In this document: piece by piece, positions 60,054-64,000 of the stretch
Numbering within the stretch: position 1 is the stretch's first letter
How the letters are laid out: every line of letters starts with the position of its first letter
Source of the DNA: Roseinatronobacter monicus
GTDB lineage: Bacteria > Pseudomonadota > Alphaproteobacteria > Rhodobacterales > Rhodobacteraceae
NCBI RefSeq assembly: GCF_006716865.1
Contig: NZ_VFPT01000006.1
Span: 1-64,000, forward strand
DNA: 64,000 nt
Reading direction: 5' to 3'
The notes under the pieces: model-generated
Database searches by the model: none
What the model saw: only the letters and a program-made list of their open reading frames with translations
What the model was told of the DNA's origin: nothing
Made by a program: the position numbers and the translations under genes

Positions 60054-61558
60054 GCGCGTACCTCCAGCAGCGCATCGAAGCTGTCCAGCGACGGATGAGA
60101 AACCACAACATCCTTTGGCAGCACCGCGTGTTTAGGGGTGAGCTGTGTCGCGAGCGTCTTTGGGTCCGGTATCAAACCAGAGCCGAGATCGTCAGCAAGA
60201 AGACGTGCCAATTCCGCTTCGCAGGCTTGATCGTGGGCAATAAAGAGCAGAGCGACCATGCGGCGGCAGGCGTCGCGTCGCGGCAGGCTGTGCTGTAGCA
60301 CTTCCCAGGCCTGCGCGTATTCGGTGCGGGGGAAGAGGCTATCGCGGTAGATCGAGCTCCAAAGAGCCTGTGGTTTGCGCTTCAAGGCATGGATAACGTG
60401 GTGGTAATTGATGACATGGACACGATGGCCATCGTTACGGCCTCGGCCACGGGGATGCGTTGCGACAAGGGTGCTGCCCAAGAATGCGTCGAGGCGGTCA
60501 TCATATAGATGGATGCGCAAACGCTGCCCGATGAGCTGTGACGGCGCGCTGTAAAAGATGCTTTTGACCCTGAAGCCGCCCATTCTTGTGACCGGCACGA
60601 TAACTTCCGTATAGTCTGTGGTGCGCCGCGGCGGCAAAGGTTTAAGATGCAGCTGTTCTACCTCAACCGCTTCCATACGCTGTCGATTGCGCCGCGCCAC
60701 CAGCATATCAATGAAACGACGATACTCGGCCACAGATGCAAAATCACGGCTGCCGCGCAGGATCAGTGCCTGTGCGATGGCCTTCTTCAAGTGACGGTTC
60801 TGCGATTCCACGGCGCCATTCTCATGGGCTTCACCACGGTTGTTGCGACTGGCATCCATACCATAATGACCGACGAACGCTTCATAGCGCTTGGTAATAT
60901 CCTCACACTCGTCACGCGTCAGATTTCGAAATGCGGCTGAAAGACTATCCGTACGATGGTTTTGTGGAACACCCCCCAAGGCCCACAACGCCTGCTGGAG
61001 GTTCTCGGCCAAGGCCGTAAAACTCTCCCCGCCCAAGACAACACCAACATGTTCCCAGCGGCTATAGACCATTGCGAAATGATAAAGCAGGTGCGGGAAT
61101 GGTGCGCCTGCAATGGTCACTTCCAGCTCGGCTGCATGGGTGAAGTCGGACTGTGCCATATAGCCTGGCTCTGGTGTCTGGCGAAAAATGATGTCGCGCT
61201 CCGGGCCTTTAAGCGCGCGCCACTGCCGGACCCTTCGCTCCAGGGTTCGGCGGATGCGATCATCTGGAAAAGCCAAAGGATGTAGACCCTGGAGGTGACG
61301 CAACAACGTCACGGCCTGCAGGGCATTGTCGTTCTCCAGAACAGGAAGGATGTCATTCTCCCAATACCCTTCAAGAGGATCGGATACTGTACGCCCGTGA
61401 ACAATCTTGCGCTGTGAAGGGGGCGTTGGATCTGCATCAAATCGCCGAGCGGTTCTTTCGCTGAACCCGGCACGGGCGGCTGATGTGCATTGGCTGTGAT
61501 TTTTGAGGTCGGTCATGTATAATCTCAATTGCTGGTCGGTGATGGATTGATAGGCCAA
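60050..61558 (-). CDS. istA: IstA, IS21-family transposase (copy B, intact)
   Basis: 502 residues. N-terminal helix-turn-helix part (SITDQQLRLYMTDLKNHSQ, ARAGFSERTARRF), a DDE integrase core (PGYMAQSDFTHAAELEVTI, GGVPQNHRTDSLSAAFRNL, MDASRNNRGEAHENGAVESQ) and the C-terminal domain (KSIFYSAPSQLIGQRLRIHL). Start: TTG at 61558 has GGAGGA 7 nt upstream and gives LAYQSITDQQ; a TTG at 61600 in the same frame lacks this. Source of active transposase for the plasmid. Confidence 0.92.
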   Translation of the reverse strand: MAYQSITDQQLRLYMTDLKNHSQCTSAARAGFSERTARRFDADPTPPSQRKIVHGRTVSDPLEGYWENDILPVLENDNALQAVTLLRHLQGLHPLAFPDDRIRRTLERRVRQWRALKGPERDIIFRQTPEPGYMAQSDFTHAAELEVTIAGAPFPHLLYHFAMVYSRWEHVGVVLGGESFTALAENLQQALWALGGVPQNHRTDSLSAAFRNLTRDECEDITKRYEAFVGHYGMDASRNNRGEAHENGAVESQNRHLKKAIAQALILRGSRDFASVAEYRRFIDMLVARRNRQRMEAVEVEQLHLKPLPPRRTTDYTEVIVPVTRMGGFRVKSIFYSAPSQLIGQRLRIHLYDDRLDAFLGSTLVATHPRGRGRNDGHRVHVINYHHVIHALKRKPQALWSSIYRDSLFPRTEYAQAWEVLQHSLPRRDACRRMVALLFIAHDQACEAELARLLADDLGSGLIPDPKTLATQLTPKHAVLPKDVVVSHPSLDSFDALLEVRA

Positions 61559-61629
61559 CCGGGGTCCTCCGTTGGAACGTAGAGGCTTCCGGCTTATCAA
61601 CCCGCAGCGACCAGCACCTAACCCAAAAT

Positions 61630-61699
61630 CATCTTGGCCGGTGGCGCTGACCTCCAGGCGGGCAAGCCCGCCCTCCGATCAGCGCCACCGGCCAAGATG
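61630..61699. repeat. Large hairpin in the IS21 copy B right end
   Basis: 21-bp perfect inverted repeat (61630-61650 with 61679-61699) enclosing GGCGGGC-AA-GCCCGCC, identical to the structure in copy A at 6855-6924. Lies between the IS end repeats and the istA start. Confidence 0.8.
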
Positions 61700-61980
61700 G
61701 TTGTCGCTACCGGCCAAGGTGGTTGTCGCTCAACACACTTGCGGCAGGCGAGGATGAACTGCTTCCTGCGGACTACGTGAACCGGCTTCTGAATGGCGAA
61801 AACGCTTTATGCGTCTACCGCGATTTGCGCGGGATGACGCAAGCCGCCTTGGCCGAAAAGGCGGGCGTGAACCGCGTGACCGTGGCCGAGATCGAGACCG
61901 GTCGCAAGCAGGGCTCGGTCGCGACCCTTCGGGCCTTGGCCAATGCGCTCGGCGTAAGCTTGGATGATCTGGCCGACTAA

Positions 61981-63161
61981 TACCAATCAGCATTGATCAG
62001 AACTCTTGAGCCCAGTCGCGGGTTCCAATGGAGGTGATTGTGTCGGGCATGCTGACCAATTTGTTCCAAGCCTTGCAGCAATGATCTACGATGTCTTCAT
62101 AGGTTTCGAAGATGAGGTTTGATAGCCAGTTGTCTCGCATGAATTGCCAGATGTTTTCGACTGGATTGAGTTCTGGGCATTTTGCGGGGATCGGGATGAT
62201 GGTGATGTTGTCCGGAATGACCAGCTTGTCAGTCATGTGCCATGCGGCTTGATCCACGAGCACAGCCCCATGTGCTTTGGGTGCGACAGTTTGGGAGATT
62301 TCAGCAAGATGCAGGGCCATCGCTTCGGTATTGCACGCTGGCAGCACAAGACCTGCAGCTTTCCCGAGGGCTGGGCAAATCGCTCCAAAGATGTAGCTTG
62401 AACTCGTGCGCTGATCATGTGGGGCGGAAGGTCGCGTACCGCGCTTCGCCCATCGGCGCGTGATCTTGTTTTTCTGGCCGACACGCGCTTCATCTTGGAA
62501 CCAGACTTCGATCACAGTGCCTTGCAGGAGCCGTGCGCGGAGCTTTGCTACTGCGGCTGCAAACCCTTTTTTTTAAAGTCCTCCAGTGCGGCTGTATCTT
62601 GCGCGTGATGGCGCGGGCGTGCTGTGAGTTTGACATAACCAAGCGCCCTGAGTTCCCGGCTTATCGACGTCTCGTGAAGTGAAATCCCAAATGTGTCTGC
62701 AATCCATTTCCTCAGATCACTCAGGCGCCAGCGGACGACCCCATGGACCGATAAGGTCGGACCGCTCTCAACAATTGCAGCAAGCGCCCTGCGCTGCTCA
62801 TCGTTAAGCTTAGACTGCTGACCAGGAGCTTTGCCGTTGATCAAGCCGTCAGGCCCGCGGGCATTAAACCGCTCCACCCAGTCACGGACAATTTGTAGGC
62901 CAACACCACCAATCCGAGCAGCATCGCTGCGCCGACCGCCATCATAGATCTCCGCCAGCGCCAAAAGCCTGCGGGCTTGGTTGGCATCCTTTGTCTTTCG
63001 CGCAAGTTCTCTCAACTTCATGCCGTCGTAGTCTGTCCGTAACGCGAGCGCTGCGCCCATAGAGAGGCCCTCCCCAGAAAATCTGACGCCATTGAGTCAG
63101 ATCTTCATAGATTTGGGAATCCCAAAACCCTCAGAAGAGTCAGATTTCGCGAGACTTGGTA
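61981..63161 (-). mobile_element. IS630-family insertion sequence
   Basis: 1181 bp. Ends start TACCAATCAGCATTG and TACCAAGTCTCGCGAAATC (reverse complement), an imperfect inverted repeat, and are flanked by TAA at 61978-61980 and 63162-63164; IS630 targets TA. Insertion is exactly at the antitoxin stop codon. Encodes a transposase in two frames. Confidence 0.82.
61997..63060 (-). CDS. IS630-family transposase, two frames joined by -1 frameshift
   Basis: The first frame (63060-62548) encodes the helix-turn-helix part (NQARRLLALAEIYDGGRRSD, RDWVERFNARGPDGLINGKA, VRWRLSDLRKWIADTFGIS). The second frame (to 61997) carries the DDE core (IEVWFQDEARVGQKNKITRR, AVLVDQAAWHMTDKL, IPIPAKCPELNPVENIWQFM). 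The frames meet at an A8G3 run after GACTTT near 62575. Slipping -1 there reads FKKGFAAAVAKLRARLLQ into VIEVWFQDE without a stop. Programmed slippage at this place is common in IS630, so the product is probably functional. Confidence 0.9.
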
Positions 63162-63192
63162 TAAGGTCGCCAAAAGGGTCCTGTCGAGCCGT

Positions 63193-63981
63193 TCAATTAT
63201 ATCTTGGTTTCTTTGCGCGGGGTTTTTTCTTTACGGCCGGGGCGACTTTCGGAATCGGCTCCTTTACGGGTGGAGCCTCTTCCATATCCAGGCCAAACAA
63301 GGCGGCCATATCATCGGTCTTCAAAATATTATCTGGTGACGGAGAAGGTTTCGCAAGCGGCGTTTTAAGGTCGATATTAGCGATTAAATCCTGGTGGTTG
63401 ACCCCGCGTAGAACAAAGAGAAGTTCGGGTTGTTGATCAAGACGCGCACCAATGCCGTAGATAGTCGCAGCAACATGTTTGCACATGGACGCCCAATCAG
63501 GACAGGTACAGGAAAGCTTGATCTCTGAGGGCTTAGGAAACAGCCCCGTACCTGGCTGACATAATCGCTCCATAACTGGTTTTGACAATTTGCCTTGCAG
63601 CAGATCGACCAAAGAGTCGATGCCATTGGCGCAGTCGTCGCGCAGAGCTTTCCAATGGTCTTTTGGCAGCGGCTCAATTGTTATTTTAACTGTATAAAGC
63701 GAGGAACCAGCGACGTTCGCGGTTACCTGTCCAGAGGTGATCTGTAGGTCGATGACCGAGCCGTTACGCACATAGGTACGACCGCGTGGCAGGCGGCTGT
63801 TATAATCGCCAAAACTCTCCATGTTGCTGCACCATGCCTTGCCCCAGGCTGTGGTTGCGATCGTACGACCAGAGATAGCAACAGGTGAAACAGGGTGCCC
63901 CGCCTTGCGCAGTTTGGCCATTGCCCGTTCAGCTTTTCTTCTGCGTTCAGCCACTGGCACATATCGGCCCCACTGCGACAT
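63193..63981 (-). CDS. SWIM zinc-finger protein
   Basis: 262 residues. The SWIM finger C-T-C-P-D-W-A-S-M-C-K-H (C-x-C-x6-C-x-H) is followed by VAATIYGIGARLDQQPELLF, the usual layout of the bacterial SWIM proteins encoded beside SNF2-type helicases. N-terminal region RYVPVAERRRKAERAMAKLR then WGKAWCSNMESFGDYNSRLP, GRTYVRNGSVIDLQITSGQV. The tail is Lys/Pro/Ala-rich (KPRAKKPRYN). AAAGGAG lies before the ATG at 63981. A helicase partner, if present, would lie beyond the window edge. Confidence 0.9.
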   Translation of the reverse strand: MSQWGRYVPVAERRRKAERAMAKLRKAGHPVSPVAISGRTIATTAWGKAWCSNMESFGDYNSRLPRGRTYVRNGSVIDLQITSGQVTANVAGSSLYTVKITIEPLPKDHWKALRDDCANGIDSLVDLLQGKLSKPVMERLCQPGTGLFPKPSEIKLSCTCPDWASMCKHVAATIYGIGARLDQQPELLFVLRGVNHQDLIANIDLKTPLAKPSPSPDNILKTDDMAALFGLDMEEAPPVKEPIPKVAPAVKKKPRAKKPRYN

Positions 63982-64000
63982 GGAACTTACTCCTTTGAGA

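Larger units (their letters stand above)
59148..61735. mobile_element. IS21-family element, copy B (uninterrupted)
   Basis: 2588 bp with the same ends as copy A (TGTAGCGCG... and ...GTCGCTCAACA), flanked by the 6-bp duplication CACTTG (59142-59147 and 61736-61741). Same orientation as copy A. Contains intact istA and istB. Inserted in the antitoxin gene. Confidence 0.95.
59042..61980 (+). pseudogene. XRE/Cro-type antitoxin gene interrupted by IS21 copy B
   Basis: The 5' part (59042-59147) encodes MNEMVTIPREEYNRLRAAAE then DLADLQTYDRAKAAL. After IS21 the 3' part (61742-61980) continues in frame, once one CACTTG copy is removed, with AAGEDELLPADYVNRLLNGE, the helix-turn-helix MTQAALAEKAGVNRVTVAEI, ETGRKQGSVATLRALANALG and a stop. 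It is the antitoxin of a HigBA/RelBE-like pair with the toxin just upstream. The reconstructed product is about 116 residues. An open frame at 61723-61980 starts inside the IS and could yield the DNA-binding half. Confidence 0.85.

Noticed and set aside
3313..61735. The whole segment as one composite transposon
   Set aside because: The outer flanks do not match; each IS21 copy has its own target duplication, so they inserted separately.
61723..61980. Stand-alone XRE gene starting inside IS21
   Set aside because: The first six codons come from the IS end and target duplication; rejoining the flanks shows that it is the 3' part of the split antitoxin gene.
1..64000. tRNA, rRNA or CRISPR array
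   Set aside because: No cloverleaf with CCA-ready acceptor, rRNA core or regular direct-repeat/spacer array was noticed by eye; a dedicated scan was not possible.

Overview
The window looks like part of a RepABC-type plasmid of an alphaproteobacterium of the Rhodobacterales (Roseobacter/Rhodobacter-like). The evidence is a repB end, an antisense ctRNA, repC and palindromic partition sites at the left edge, high GC with alphaproteobacterial codon use, and accessory genes typical of that group (BCCT carrier, DUF3726, TIGR01459 HAD protein, WGR and SWIM proteins, Acr3-type ars genes). No tRNA, rRNA or CRISPR array was seen.

Layout. 1-3.4 kb: replication and partition (repB end, ctRNA, repC, ParB-like gene cut by an IS21-family element). 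3.3-7.0 kb: IS21 copy A with an IS1595-family element nested in istA. 7.3-8.4 kb: small plasmid genes. 8.9-13.8 kb, minus strand: PPK2, FMN glutamate-synthase-like protein, universal stress protein and BCCT transporter. 14.0-20.9 kb: a tightly overlapping minus-strand catabolic operon (Ldh-type oxidoreductase, aldehyde dehydrogenase, M19-like protein, DUF3726 fusion) facing a divergent LysR gene. 21.3-22.8 kb: a lactonase-like enzyme and a TetR regulator that share a palindromic operator. 23-27.7 kb: hypothetical genes broken up by IS256- and IS5-family elements.

27.9-46.8 kb, plus strand: an arsenic island. arsR-arsD-arsA-acr3-usp-arsC handles regulation, efflux and arsenate reduction. arxX-arxS-arxR senses arsenite. 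arxB'-A-B-C-D encodes an Arx-type arsenite oxidase (TAT-exported molybdopterin catalytic subunit, Fe-S subunit, NrfD-type quinone-reactive membrane subunit, TorD-like chaperone). DUF2478, a membrane-anchored monohaem protein, an Mrp-type Fe-S carrier and MoeA follow as likely maturation or electron-transfer helpers. Together this would allow anaerobic or light-coupled arsenite oxidation to the quinone pool plus detoxification.

47.3-58.4 kb: a carbohydrate or sugar-acid utilisation locus with a minus-strand ABC importer plus Tm-1-like and class II aldolase genes, and a plus-strand GntR regulator, metallo-beta-lactamase-fold enzyme, HAD phosphatase, second class II aldolase and FGGY kinase. 58.5-63.2 kb: a gene-free mini-transposon with arrays of transposase-binding-like repeats, a broken toxin-antitoxin pair, an intact second IS21 copy and an IS630 element. 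A SWIM zinc-finger gene closes the window.
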